Assembly: GCA_963169195.1 (NCBI GenBank)
Contig: CAUJDN010000109.1
Span: 69,695-133,694 of the forward strand
Reading direction: 5' to 3'
Source: Acidobacteriota bacterium
GTDB taxonomy: Bacteria > Acidobacteriota > Vicinamibacteria > Vicinamibacterales > UBA2999
DNA: 64,000 bases
Shown here piece by piece: positions 26,855 to 36,411 of this stretch. Position 1 is the first letter of the stretch. Each line of letters begins with the position of its first letter. Position numbers and translations under genes: made by a program. The notes under the pieces were generated by a model that made no database searches, was not told the origin of the DNA, and saw only the letters and a list, made by a program, of their open reading frames with translations.

Positions 26855-28231
26855 ATGAAGTTCAAGTATTCCAAGTACGTTCCGAACCCGCTCGACGAGC
26901 TCGACATGGACGAGCTCCTGTCCCGGCTGAGCGACCTGCTGCTCTCGAGCGGGTTCGACAACCCGTGGGATCCCTCGGGGGGGATGGACCGGACCCTGCA
27001 GGCACTGCACGACGCGATCCTCGAGGCGCTCTTCAGCGGCGGGGTGCTGCCGCCCGACGTCATCGAGAAGCTGTTCGGCAGCCAGGCGGAAGGCACCGAC
27101 GACGACATCCGCGACCAGCTCGAGCAGCTCATCCGGCAGATCGTCCAGCGCATGCAGGAATCGGGGTACATCAGCCCGGCACCGGACCTCCAGGCCGAGC
27201 AGGCGCGGCGCCGTCGGGGTGCCGGGCCCGGCGACGGCGATCCCGGCGACGTGCACTTCGAGGTGACCGACAAGGCGCTGGACTTCCTGGGCTACAAAGC
27301 GCTTCGGGACCTGCTCGGCTCGCTCGGCCACAGCAGCGCCGGCCGCCACGACACGCGCGACCTCGCGACCGGGGTGGAGACCAGCGGGGCGCCGAAGCCG
27401 TACGAGTTCGGCGACACGCTGAATATCGACGCGACGGCCACGATCCTGAACGCCGTGTCGCGACACGCCTCCGGGCGGAGCGCTGGAGACCGCCAGGGAG
27501 GCGACGCCGGACCCGACGCGCCGGCGCGTCGGGCCGCCGGCGCGGGGCCGGGCTACCAGCCGGAACCCGGCCAGGCGCCCTCGGTCGCCACGAGCGGCAT
27601 CGACATCGACTACCAGGATCTGATGGTCGCGCAGGGCGAATATCAGAGCTCGTGCGCCACCGTGCTGATGCTCGACTGCAGCCACAGCATGATCCTCTAC
27701 GGCGAGGATCGCTTCACGCCTGCCAAGCGGGTCGCCATGGCGCTGGCGCACCTGATCCGCACGCAATACCCGGGAGACACGCTCCAGGCGGTGCTGTTCC
27801 ACGACAGCGCAGAGGAAATCCCCATCCGGGAGCTCGGACGCGTGCGTGTCGGCCCGTACTACACGAACACGCGCGAGGGCCTGCGGCTGGCGCGGCGCCT
27901 GCTCGAGAAGCAGCGCAAGGACATGCGGCAGATCGTGATGATCACCGACGGCAAGCCCTCGGCGCTCACCCAGCCCGACGGCCGCATCTACAAGAACGCC
28001 TTCGGGCTGGACCCCTTCGTCATCGCCGAGACCTTCGCCGAGGTGTCGGCGTGCGCCAAGGCGGGCATCATGATCAACACCTTCATGCTGGCGCGCGACT
28101 ACGACCTCGTGGCCTTCGTCCGGCGCGTGGCCGCCATGTGCCGTGGCAAGGCGTACTTCACCACGCCGTACACGCTCGGGCAGTACGTGCTGATGGACTA
28201 CATGGACAGGAAGACGAAGACGGTGCACTGA
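26855..28231 (+). CDS. VWA-domain protein (CoxE/YehP-like partner of MoxR ATPase)
   Basis: 458 residues, cytoplasmic. The N-terminal half is helical and acidic ([18 protein letters not shown]), the middle is a Gly/Pro/Asp-rich linker, and the C-terminal von Willebrand A domain has a MIDAS motif LDCSHSM (DxSxS) followed by [10 protein letters not shown]. Pairs with the preceding MoxR-type ATPase, the arrangement seen in chelatase I/D-like and RavA/ViaA-like systems. Target unknown. Stop overlaps the next start (TGATG). Confidence 0.88.
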   Translation: MKFKYSKYVPNPLDELDMDELLSRLSDLLLSSGFDNPWDPSGGMDRTLQALHDAILEALFSGGVLPPDVIEKLFGSQAEGTDDDIRDQLEQLIRQIVQRMQESGYISPAPDLQAEQARRRRGAGPGDGDPGDVHFEVTDKALDFLGYKALRDLLGSLGHSSAGRHDTRDLATGVETSGAPKPYEFGDTLNIDATATILNAVSRHASGRSAGDRQGGDAGPDAPARRAAGAGPGYQPEPGQAPSVATSGIDIDYQDLMVAQGEYQSSCATVLMLDCSHSMILYGEDRFTPAKRVAMALAHLIRTQYPGDTLQAVLFHDSAEEIPIRELGRVRVGPYYTNTREGLRLARRLLEKQRKDMRQIVMITDGKPSALTQPDGRIYKNAFGLDPFVIAETFAEVSACAKAGIMINTFMLARDYDLVAFVRRVAAMCRGKAYFTTPYTLGQYVLMDYMDRKTKTVH

Positions 28232-28872
28232 TGGCCACGAACACCATCCCCATCTTCCCCCTGCCGACCGTCGTGCTGTTCCCGAACGTCTTCCTGCCGC
28301 TGCACATCTTCGAGACCCGCTACCGGCAGATGGTGGCCGACGCGCTGTCGGGCGATCGCATCATCGGCATGACGCTGCTCAAGGCCGGCCACGAGGAGGC
28401 CGGCGAGCGCCCGCCCGTCTACGCCGTCGGCTGCTCCGGTGTCATCACCCACGTCGAGCGGCTGGCGGACGGCCGGGTCAACCTCATCCTGCGCGGAGTC
28501 GAGAAGTTCCGAATCCTCGGCGAGGACGAACCCGCCCCCGGCCAGCTGTATCGCAAGGCCGTCATCAGCCCGCTGGACGAGTCCGTGAACGATCTCGAGC
28601 GCGCGACGCTGTCGGCCGAGCGCCGCCGCCTGGAGGCGCGACTCGCGCCGCTCTTCGAGCGCGCGCGCGCGGAGTCGTTCCTGCCCCAGACCATGCCCGA
28701 CACCGACCTGGTCAACGCGCTCGCGCAGTACCTGGAGTTCGACCCGGTCGAGCGCCAGGCCCTGCTCGAGCAGCCCGGCCCCGTGGCCCGCTGTCGCGCG
28801 ATGCTGGAGTTGCTGGAGGTGAAGGCGCTCATCGAGCGCACCGCCTCGGCCGAGCCGGGCACGGTGCACTGA
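28231..28872 (+). CDS. LON substrate-binding-domain protein (no protease domain)
   Basis: 213 residues. Consists only of the Lon N-terminal PUA-like domain: IPIFPLPTVVLFPNVFLPLHIFETRYRQMV opens the family pattern, with helical C-terminal residues to 213. Lacks the ATPase and Ser-Lys protease of Lon. Translationally coupled to the VWA gene by a one-base overlap, so it probably works with the MoxR-VWA pair, perhaps as substrate receptor (inference). Confidence 0.9.
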   Translation: MATNTIPIFPLPTVVLFPNVFLPLHIFETRYRQMVADALSGDRIIGMTLLKAGHEEAGERPPVYAVGCSGVITHVERLADGRVNLILRGVEKFRILGEDEPAPGQLYRKAVISPLDESVNDLERATLSAERRRLEARLAPLFERARAESFLPQTMPDTDLVNALAQYLEFDPVERQALLEQPGPVARCRAMLELLEVKALIERTASAEPGTVH

Positions 28873-28898
28873 GGCCCTCGGGGGAAGCCCTTCGGGTG

Positions 28899-29042
28899 GG
28901 CCGCCGTCGGCGGTGGGCCTCCGACCAGGCCGTCGGTGGGCCCTTCGGGCAGGCCTTCGGTGGGCCTTCGGCAGGATCGGCGGAACACCGAGATCCCACT
29001 GGCGCAGCCGGCCCACCCACCGGCCCACCGCCGAGGGCGGCC
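28899..29042. repeat. 21-bp inverted repeat, 102-nt spacer, between convergent genes
   Basis: 28899-28919 and 29022-29042 are reverse complements with one mismatch (cores GGCCGCCG and CGGCGGTGGGCC). The spacer holds several copies of GGTGGGCCTTCGG-like sequence. It fills most of the 234-bp gap between two converging operons (28873-29106), where I see no gene. Possible bidirectional terminator or mobile intergenic repeat. Confidence 0.7.
28958..28971 (+). repeat. Dispersed 14-mer CGGTGGGCCTTCGG
   Basis: The same 14 bases occur in reverse complement at 42718-42731, also intergenic. Confidence 0.6.
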
Positions 29043-29106
29043 TGCTGGAGGCCACCCATGAAGGCGGCCCATGCCGCGAAGCGCCGCCCACCCGCGCACC
29101 GGACCT

Positions 29107-29934
29107 TCAATGCGTCATCGCGTAGATGACCGCGTTGATCGCCAGCGCGTAGCCGTTCGGCGAGAACTGATAGAAGAACTCCGGCTCCTCGCCCTCGCGC
29201 TCCCACGAGTCCGCGATGTCGGTGTCGTGCGTCATCAGGACCAGGATGCGCCCGTGCCGATCGTTGATGGCCCTGATGTGCGGAACGGCGGTCTCGGGCC
29301 CGCGCTCACTGGTTTCGCCGCCCGACCGGCGCCAATGGCTGATGGCGGGAATCTGCGGCAGCTCCTTCACCTCGAACAGCGTGCGCCACAGCGGGTGCGC
29401 CATCGGGACGTCCTCGATGGGGTACGCGGACGGGGGCAGGATGCGGCCGACCTGCTCGACCCAGACGTCCCACGCCCGCTGGCCCCAGAAGTCGTCCACC
29501 CAGAGGAACCCGCCCTTCTCGAAGTACGCGCGGAGCGCCAGGACCTCTTCCGGCTCGAAGTGCACGGTGCCGATGTCCGAGGCCAGCAGGAACGGGCACT
29601 GGAAAAGGAACGGGTCGGTCGGGCGTACGACGAGGTGGTTGGCGTCGCCCGACGGCTGCCGGCTGATCTGCACCTTGCTCAGCTCGGCCAGGCGGATGGG
29701 GAAATTCAGGTCCGCGCCGGGATAGTCGGTGTTCCACCCCGACCCGCTCGGCTCACGCCATCGGCTGGTGAACATCAACCGGCAGAAGGTGAAACGGCCG
29801 TCGAAGCTCTCCGCTGTGGGGAACCGCGGCGGCGCGCGGCGCCCCCACCCCCGCCACATGAACGTCTCCTGCGCGGCGAGGGTCGCGGTGACGACGAGCA
29901 GGACGAGCGCGACGAGCCGTGCGCGGCGGAACAT
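29107..29934 (-). CDS. Exported DUF4159 protein (copy 3)
   Basis: 275 residues with signal peptide (LVALVLLVVTATLAAQ). DUF4159 domain: CRLMFTSRW, GWNTDYPGADLNFPIRLAEL, LRAYFEKGGFLWVDDFWG and MTHDTDIADSWEREGEEPEFF. About half its residues match the adjacent copy at 29936-30772, so a tandem duplication is likely. Biochemical function unknown; the fold is thought to resemble glutamine-amidotransferase/ThuA-like proteins. Last gene of the eight-gene operon; one base separates its ATG from the preceding stop. Confidence 0.88.
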   Translation of the reverse strand: MFRRARLVALVLLVVTATLAAQETFMWRGWGRRAPPRFPTAESFDGRFTFCRLMFTSRWREPSGSGWNTDYPGADLNFPIRLAELSKVQISRQPSGDANHLVVRPTDPFLFQCPFLLASDIGTVHFEPEEVLALRAYFEKGGFLWVDDFWGQRAWDVWVEQVGRILPPSAYPIEDVPMAHPLWRTLFEVKELPQIPAISHWRRSGGETSERGPETAVPHIRAINDRHGRILVLMTHDTDIADSWEREGEEPEFFYQFSPNGYALAINAVIYAMTH

Positions 29935-29935
29935 C

Positions 29936-30772
29936 TCAGTGGGTCATCGCATAGACAGCCACGTTCATCCCGAGGGCGTAGCCGTTGGGCGAGAACGCGT
30001 AGAAGTACTCGGGCTCCTCGCCCTCGCGCTCCCACGAATCCGCGATGTCGGTGTTGTGCGTCATCAGCACCATGACGCGCCCATGCGGGTCGGTGATGGC
30101 CGCCATGTGCGCGCGGGCGGACAGGGGGCCCATTTCCGACGTGTCCCCACCGGTCTGGCTCCAATACTGCCACGCCGGAACCTGGGGGATCTCCTTCACC
30201 TCGAACAGTGCGCGGTAGATCGGGTGGTCCGGCAGGAGGTCTTTGATGGGGAACTGGCCGGGCGGCAGGACCTTGGCGATCTCGCGGGCGAAGTCCTCCC
30301 AGGCATAGGGCCCCCAGTAGTCGTCCACCCAGAGGAACCCGCCCTTCAGCAGGTAATTGCGCAGTGCCTGGGCGTCCTCGGGGGAGAAGCCCGCGCTCCC
30401 CGGGTCCGACGCCATGACGAAGGGACACATCGACAGCCACTCGTCCGTGGGCTTCACGACGATGTGGTTGGGGTTCTCGCCCGTCTTCGACACGACGGTC
30501 TTCGTCATCTCGGAGAGGCGGATCGAGAAGTTGATGTCGGCAAACGGGTAGTCGGTGCCCCACCCCATGCCGCGCTGCTGCGCGCGCACGGCGGTGTACA
30601 TCAGCCGGCAGAAGTGGAAGCCCCCGTCCTGATCGGCCTCGGTCGCGTAGCGCGGCGGCACGCCAGCCTCGCCTCCCCAACGCCCGAAACCGCGGCCCCA
30701 GCCACGCTGGGCCTCGGCCAGTGACGCCGCCAGCAGGACGGCCACGATCGTCGCGCCGGCGGCCTTCCTCAT
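29936..30772 (-). CDS. Exported DUF4159 protein (copy 2)
   Basis: 278 residues, signal peptide ending SLAEAQ. Same blocks as copy 3: CRLMYTAVR, GTDYPFADINFSIRLSEM, LRNYLLKGGFLWVDDYWG, MTHNTDIADSWEREGEEPEYFYAFSPNG, ending YAMTH as in the other copies. Its start overlaps the DUF4175 stop by four bases (ATGA), so translation is coupled. Function unknown. Confidence 0.88.
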   Translation of the reverse strand: MRKAAGATIVAVLLAASLAEAQRGWGRGFGRWGGEAGVPPRYATEADQDGGFHFCRLMYTAVRAQQRGMGWGTDYPFADINFSIRLSEMTKTVVSKTGENPNHIVVKPTDEWLSMCPFVMASDPGSAGFSPEDAQALRNYLLKGGFLWVDDYWGPYAWEDFAREIAKVLPPGQFPIKDLLPDHPIYRALFEVKEIPQVPAWQYWSQTGGDTSEMGPLSARAHMAAITDPHGRVMVLMTHNTDIADSWEREGEEPEYFYAFSPNGYALGMNVAVYAMTH

Positions 30773-33700
30773 CTCTGCGAGCGCCCCCTCGAGAGCGACC
30801 GGTAGTACTCCTCGACGAGCGCCTTGAACTCCGGCGGCACGTCCTCAGACCCCGCGACGATGGCGCGGTCGGCTTCCTCGCCGGCACGCCGTCTCAGGTT
30901 GTATTCGAAACGCTTCACGCCCTCCGACACGTAGGACTGCAGTCGTTCCAGCTCGTTCACGTCCTTGTACACGCGATCGGAGTCGAGCTCGCGCATGCGG
31001 CGCATGATCTCGTCCAGCTCGCGCGCGTCCACGCCCTGCTCTCGGAGCATGTTGCGCAGTTCCTGGGCCTCGCCCAGCCAGCGGCGGGCCTCGCCCCGGA
31101 ACTGGCGGATGTCGTCGGCGGTGTAGTAATCGCCCGGGCGGCGATCGCCCCAGGGCCCACCGCCCCAGGCGCCGCCGCGCGTGTCACCACCCCCCATCCG
31201 GCCGTCGGCCGTGCCCGGCTGCCCCGCCTGGCCTTGCTGCCCTTGTCCCGGCTGGCCCGCCTGGCCCTGTTGACCACCCTGACCTTGTTGACCGCCTTGG
31301 CCCGGCTGCCCCGATTGCCCCTGCTGACCGGCCTGTCCCTGCTGGCCCTGTTGTCCCTGCTGGCCGCGCTGGCCTTCCTGCCCGGGCTGCTGGCCAGCCT
31401 CGTCGCCTCGGCCCTGCTGACCATCCTGCGCCCGCTCGTCGCCGCGTCCCGCCTGGCCCTGGCGCGCGCGCTCTTCCATGCGCCGCCCGAGCGACTCCGC
31501 GCCACGCGCGAGGTTGCGCGCGCGCTCCAGGGCGTCGGCGCCGCGGGCCTGCCCCTGGCGGGAGGCCGCGTCCGCGGCCTGGCCGAGCGTTTCGCGCAGC
31601 TGATCGATGTTGACGCCAATCTGCGCCTCGAGATTCCGGGCGAACTCCTCCGGCGCCCCTCCCTGAGCGGCGCGCTTCGAGTACCGGATCTTCTCCTTCA
31701 GCTGGTTCTCACGGATGCCAGTGGCGGCCTCGGCCAGCTTGCGCGACGTGTCCTTCGCGTCCTTCGCGGTCTCGTTGGCCATCCGATCCAGCTGTCGCTC
31801 GAGGCTGGCGACCTTCTGCTCGAGCGCGTCCTTGCGCTGGCCGACCATCTGCGCGCGGCCCAGCCGGTCTGCACCCGCGTTCGGCAGGTCGTTCACATCG
31901 TCGGCGATGTCCTTCTGCTCCTGCGCGATCTCCTCGGCCTGACGCAGGGCGTCCTGCACGTCGCGCCGGGCGCGATCGCCCTGCGAGCGCTGCAGCTGGC
32001 GCTGGGCCTCGCGCAGGCGCTCGGCCGCGGCCGCGGCCTGCCCCTGGGCGCTGGCATCGCCGTTGGCGGCGGCCCGGCGCATGGCGTCGGCGGCGTCGCG
32101 CAGCTGGCGCGCCGTGCTGGCCAGGTCCTGCCGGTTCTGTTCGCGCGAGAGCCGCTCGAGCTGGCGGGCGGCCTCCTCGGCCTGCTCGGCCAGCGCCCGC
32201 TGCAGATCGCTGCTGTTGCCGCGCGGCGCCTGGCCCGCGGCCATGCGACGCTGCCGCTCGAGTTCCTGCTCCTGCCGGCGAGCCAGCTCCTTCAGCTTCT
32301 CGGCGAGCTCGTCGATCCGCTGGTCGCCGGCCTGCTGGTCGGCGCGCTGGCTCGTCTCGTACTGGTTCGCCATGCGATCCAGCTCCATCTTGAAGAGATC
32401 GGCCAGATCTTCCGCGATGGAGCCGGCGCCACCGCCTCCACCACCGCCACCGTTCTGCTGCGTCTGCACCTGCAGCTCGAATTCCTCCTCGGCCTGCTGC
32501 AGGAACTGCAGCGCCTGCTGCTCGGGCGGGAGCGCGCCGTCCGGGCTCTGGCCCTGGAGCTTGCCCTCGGCGGTCTTCATCGACTCGGCAGCCTTCGGCA
32601 GCAGCTCCGCGATCGTCTGGAAGGCGGGATCCGGCGTCACCAGGCGGCTGTTCATCCGCTCCACGAGGCCTTCCACCTGCTCCCGCAGGCGGCTCTGCGA
32701 CAAGGTGAGGACGGTCATGCCCTCGCGGAACCTGTCGCCGGCCATCTGCCGGCGGTCGCGCTGCATGTTGAACGTGCCCGCGATGATCTGGCGCTGCTGC
32801 TGCGAGAGCGCGCCGACCTGGTCCATCCCCCCTCCGCCGCCACCTCCACCACCGCCCATCGACGTGGCCGGCTTGAAGTCCTTGTTGAACGGACGGATGC
32901 GCAGGAAGAACATGTCGCTCGTCGCGCGCTGGGGCCCGCCGACGGCGTTGTTGTCGGTGGCGCGCGCGTAGTACGACACGGCGTCGCCCGGCTTCACGCC
33001 CAGCTCCTCGAGGTAGAGCGTGTGGCCCGCCGTGACCTCCTGCAGCGGCTGGCGGCCCTCGAACAGGCGCACCGTCTTCTCGGGCCCGCCGTTCACCGAA
33101 TAGACGAGCTCGAGATTCTTCACCGCGTAGTCATCGTCGGCGCGCGCCTCGATGGCGAACTCCTGGACGGGCGTGGCGTCGGTGTCGCGCCCAGGCTTGG
33201 ACAGCGTCACGGTGGGTGTCTGGTCGCTGAGGATGTCGATGGTGTACTGCGGCGAGGCCGTGACGAGGGCGCCATCCGGGCCCTCGAGCTCGATTCGGTA
33301 GAACCCGTCCTTGGTCGCCGTGAAGCTCGTGGCGAGCGTGCCATCGGGCGCGACCGTGAGCGCCACGCTCGCATCCTCGCCGATGACGAGGCGCCCTCCC
33401 TTCGTCGGCATCGTCGGCGTGATGGTGAAGCCGACACTGGTGCCGGTCAGCACCGCGATGTCGCCGCCGTCCTCCACCTTGCGTGGCTCCAGGCCCGTGT
33501 AGGCCGGGAACCGGTAGTCCAGGTCCAGCTTCTTCACGTACGGCAGCTCGACGACCTTCAGGGTGAAGACGGGCGACCGCACGCCGGCGGCCTCCACGAA
33601 ATACTCGATGTCGTCGCCGAGGTCGAACAGCAGCCCTTCGTACGTGCCGTCCTCGCCCCTCAGCATCGCGACGCGCTCGTAGGCGGCCTCGCCGCCCTTC

Positions 33701-34380
33701 CGGAGGACGACCGCCGCCTCGGCCGCGTCGAAGCCGGCCAGCGTGGCCGCTATCGTCTGGTCCGCGCCTTTCGGCACCGTCGCGTCCCCGGGCGTCACCT
33801 CGACGCGGTACGGAGCCGCCGCCTCGACGCTGCGGGACAGCACGAACAGGGCCGTGAGCGTCTGCCGCAGGACGGCCGGACCGATGGTGAAGATGGCCAG
33901 CGCCACGGCCGAGACGACGGCGACCGCCATGCTGAGCCGGCGCAGCGGCTCCCTCTCGATGCGCGCGCCGTCCTCCACTGCGTGCAGTCGCTCGACAGCC
34001 GTCTCGATCATGCGCTGCACGAGCACGGGCGACGCCGCCGTGTCGCCCGGTTCCGCCATCGCCGTGACAATGGCGAACTCCAGCGACGGCTCGTGCTCCT
34101 CGAGATAGAGCGCCACCTGCTCGTCGGTCACCTTCCGCAGCAGCGGCCGCGCGAAGAACCACGCTGCGGCGCCGGCCAGCACGAGGCCGGCCACGATGCG
34201 AAACCAGAAGATGGAGGCGGGGGAGAAGCGGAAGAAGTCCAGGGCCGCGGCGATCGCGAACATGGCCAGCACGCCCGCCACCAGGAAGCCCACGGCCCCC
34301 CGAACGGCCAGCTTGGTCCGCCACCGCTTGCGCACCTGTCGAATGGCTTCGACGAGCTCGGCACGCGCGTGGTCGTTCAT
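30769..34380 (-). CDS. Large DUF4175-type membrane protein with Gly-Gln-X tract
   Basis: 1203 residues. Three hydrophobic helices are in the first ~175 residues (GAVGFLVAGVLAMFAIAAAL, IVAGLVLAGAAAWFF, LSMAVAVVSAVALAIFTIG). Then beta-rich Ig-like segments to about 500, two poly-Gly stretches, and a very long Gln/Arg/Ala-rich coiled-coil region (about 545-960). A collagen-like Gly-Gln-X tract (about 995-1057, encoded at about 31210-31395) leads to a helical C-terminus. No cysteine-rich or catalytic motif seen. Sits between BatA/VWA and DUF4159 genes. Probably a periplasm-spanning structural or scaffold protein (inference). Confidence 0.85.
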   Translation of the reverse strand: MNDHARAELVEAIRQVRKRWRTKLAVRGAVGFLVAGVLAMFAIAAALDFFRFSPASIFWFRIVAGLVLAGAAAWFFARPLLRKVTDEQVALYLEEHEPSLEFAIVTAMAEPGDTAASPVLVQRMIETAVERLHAVEDGARIEREPLRRLSMAVAVVSAVALAIFTIGPAVLRQTLTALFVLSRSVEAAAPYRVEVTPGDATVPKGADQTIAATLAGFDAAEAAVVLRKGGEAAYERVAMLRGEDGTYEGLLFDLGDDIEYFVEAAGVRSPVFTLKVVELPYVKKLDLDYRFPAYTGLEPRKVEDGGDIAVLTGTSVGFTITPTMPTKGGRLVIGEDASVALTVAPDGTLATSFTATKDGFYRIELEGPDGALVTASPQYTIDILSDQTPTVTLSKPGRDTDATPVQEFAIEARADDDYAVKNLELVYSVNGGPEKTVRLFEGRQPLQEVTAGHTLYLEELGVKPGDAVSYYARATDNNAVGGPQRATSDMFFLRIRPFNKDFKPATSMGGGGGGGGGGMDQVGALSQQQRQIIAGTFNMQRDRRQMAGDRFREGMTVLTLSQSRLREQVEGLVERMNSRLVTPDPAFQTIAELLPKAAESMKTAEGKLQGQSPDGALPPEQQALQFLQQAEEEFELQVQTQQNGGGGGGGGAGSIAEDLADLFKMELDRMANQYETSQRADQQAGDQRIDELAEKLKELARRQEQELERQRRMAAGQAPRGNSSDLQRALAEQAEEAARQLERLSREQNRQDLASTARQLRDAADAMRRAAANGDASAQGQAAAAAERLREAQRQLQRSQGDRARRDVQDALRQAEEIAQEQKDIADDVNDLPNAGADRLGRAQMVGQRKDALEQKVASLERQLDRMANETAKDAKDTSRKLAEAATGIRENQLKEKIRYSKRAAQGGAPEEFARNLEAQIGVNIDQLRETLGQAADAASRQGQARGADALERARNLARGAESLGRRMEERARQGQAGRGDERAQDGQQGRGDEAGQQPGQEGQRGQQGQQGQQGQAGQQGQSGQPGQGGQQGQGGQQGQAGQPGQGQQGQAGQPGTADGRMGGGDTRGGAWGGGPWGDRRPGDYYTADDIRQFRGEARRWLGEAQELRNMLREQGVDARELDEIMRRMRELDSDRVYKDVNELERLQSYVSEGVKRFEYNLRRRAGEEADRAIVAGSEDVPPEFKALVEEYYRSLSRGRSQR

Positions 34381-34392
34381 GACGGGCCCTCC

Positions 34393-36411
34393 CTAGTGCC
34401 TGACGGGCGCCAGCCGCCTCGCCAGCCACGATTCGGCAGTCAGAAGCAGGATACCCGCGAACAGCAGGTACCACCAGATGCGTTGTGCCTGCTCCTGCAC
34501 CTCGTCCGGGACGACCGCGGCCGCCATCCCCGGATCGCTCCCACCGCCGGGCTGGCCGGTCACGGCAACGGTGACTTCGGCCGGTTCCACGCGGGCGGGG
34601 TCCGACTCGGCCAGATCCACGTTGCTGGCCACGACCTGCAGCGCCTGTCCTTCGCGCGCGTCGCGCACCTCGTAGAACCCGGGCTCGGCCAGCTCGATGG
34701 CGGAGGATCCGTCGGCCGGGGCGCGCCGCTGCCCCGACGGCGTGAGGACGACGGCGCTGCTCCCGCCCGCGCTGACATCCACGGCCTGTCCCACCGTCAG
34801 CCAGCCCGGCTGCTCCCGATAGCCCGAAGCCTGGCGCACCAGCTGGTGCACGAACGGCAGGTACACCGGCTTCAAGGCCATGTCGTTCCACGACAGGTCG
34901 AGCGAGGTGGCCCAGGCGAGCACCCGCCCCCGCCCGACGACGGCCTCGACGAGCGCCGGCGTCCCGCCGTCGAAGCGCGCGAGGGTCACGCTGCCGGGTG
35001 CGGCGGTGAGCACGCGGTAGCCATACACCCGCGTGGACGAGAAGTCGCCGCTGCGCGGGGCGCGGAACGGCTCGAAGACCGCGTGGCCATAGTCGAATCC
35101 GCTCAGCTTGGCCGTCGCGCCGCGGGTCCGGTCCTCGGTCCCGGCCAGCGTGACGGGCATCCACGAGGCCTCGGCAGGCCACGAGGCACGCGGGCCGAGG
35201 GCCATCACGATCCCGCCGCCGCCCTCGACGAACGCCTTCAGCCGGGCCGCCACGGCATCGCCGATCGGGAGGTCCTGCACCACCACGACGCGCGAGCGGG
35301 CCAGAGCTTCTGGCGTGAGCGCGTCCACCTGGTGCGTCGTGGCCTGGAAGCGCGGGCGATCGCCAATCGCCAGCGCGCGCAGCAGGTAGAGGTCGCTTTC
35401 GCCCCGGCCACCCGCACCGACGATCATGACCGGCAAGACCTCGGGTGGGCGCACGAGAGCGTGGAACGCGTTGTCGACGGTCAGGGCATCGTCACCGAGT
35501 CGGGTGACGACGCGCAGCGCCGCCGCGGTGACGGCGACGGGGGCAAACGTGGTGGACGCGGAGCTCTGCGCGGCCACGTCCACGGTGGCCGACTGCACGA
35601 CCCTCCCGTCCACTTCGAGGGCCAGTGAGACCCCGCTGGCCGGCTGGGTCCCGCGATTCACGACACCGGCCGTCACGGTCACGCGTTCCGGCCCGTCGCC
35701 GCTCGCGCGCTGCAGCGATACCGGGGTGACCGAGAGGTTGGGGCCGGACGGCGGTTCCACCGCGACGGGCGTGAAGACGCTGCCCGAGGGGAGCCGGAAT
35801 GCCTCATCCGGCTGCCAGCCGGCCCGCTGAAAGTCCGAGATGAGGATGGCTTCCTTGCGCGGCAGCTGCGACTCCGCGAGCAGGCTCGAGGCCAGCTTCA
35901 GTGCGGGGGCGTAGCGCGTGGCGCCCGCGGACGGGCGGGCCGCCTCCACTTCGGCCAGCACACGCGACGCGTCCGCGCTCGAGCGCAGCACGAGCTCCGC
36001 CGTCGAGGAGAACAGGACGAGCGACACGCGGTCCAGCGGGCTCGCGCCCTGCAGGGCCTGGCGCGCCGCCTGCTGCGCGCGTGCCCAGGTGTCGCCGGCG
36101 CCCATGCTGTAGGACCGGTCCAGCAGCAGCACGACCTCGCGGGCGCCGCCGGCCGCGGCCGAGAGTTGCGAGCCGCGCACGAACGGACGGGCAAACGCCG
36201 CGACGATGAGCGCCAGCGCCGCGGCCCGGAGCGCCAGCAGGAGCCAGTCGCGGATGCGCCGCCGTCTGACGGACTCGTACGGAATCTTCCGCAGGAACAT
36301 CAGCGACGGGAACGCGACGACGGTCCGGCGCTCGCGCTGCGTCAGGTGAATCAGCACCGGCACCGCGATGGCGGCCAGTCCGAGCAGGAAGAGCGGAGCC
36401 AGGAAGGTCAT
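34393..36411 (-). CDS. BatA-type membrane VWA protein
   Basis: 672 residues. N-terminal BatA domain (FLAPLFLLGLAAIAVPVLIHL; two helices before residue 80) followed by a VWA domain with MIDAS DRSYSM near 100 and SDF later. A CARDB-like beta domain (about 235-310) precedes a Rossmann/GATase-like segment (RVVVVQDLPIGDAV, FVEGGGGIVMALG). A C-terminal helix WWYLLFAGILLLTAESWL completes it. Overlaps the DUF58 stop by four bases. Part of the MoxR-DUF58-BatA core. Confidence 0.88.
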   Translation of the reverse strand: MTFLAPLFLLGLAAIAVPVLIHLTQRERRTVVAFPSLMFLRKIPYESVRRRRIRDWLLLALRAAALALIVAAFARPFVRGSQLSAAAGGAREVVLLLDRSYSMGAGDTWARAQQAARQALQGASPLDRVSLVLFSSTAELVLRSSADASRVLAEVEAARPSAGATRYAPALKLASSLLAESQLPRKEAILISDFQRAGWQPDEAFRLPSGSVFTPVAVEPPSGPNLSVTPVSLQRASGDGPERVTVTAGVVNRGTQPASGVSLALEVDGRVVQSATVDVAAQSSASTTFAPVAVTAAALRVVTRLGDDALTVDNAFHALVRPPEVLPVMIVGAGGRGESDLYLLRALAIGDRPRFQATTHQVDALTPEALARSRVVVVQDLPIGDAVAARLKAFVEGGGGIVMALGPRASWPAEASWMPVTLAGTEDRTRGATAKLSGFDYGHAVFEPFRAPRSGDFSSTRVYGYRVLTAAPGSVTLARFDGGTPALVEAVVGRGRVLAWATSLDLSWNDMALKPVYLPFVHQLVRQASGYREQPGWLTVGQAVDVSAGGSSAVVLTPSGQRRAPADGSSAIELAEPGFYEVRDAREGQALQVVASNVDLAESDPARVEPAEVTVAVTGQPGGGSDPGMAAAVVPDEVQEQAQRIWWYLLFAGILLLTAESWLARRLAPVRH

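Noticed and set aside
28896-29129. Small open frame in the 234-bp convergent gap
   Set aside because: Made of the inverted repeat and GGGCCTTCGG units; Pro/Ala/Gly composition, no ribosome site.
30721-35628. 1635-codon open frame on the plus strand opposite DUF4175/BatA
   Set aside because: Antisense shadow of real minus-strand genes. Its translation is low-complexity Leu/Arg/Ala without domains; long false frames are expected at this GC content.
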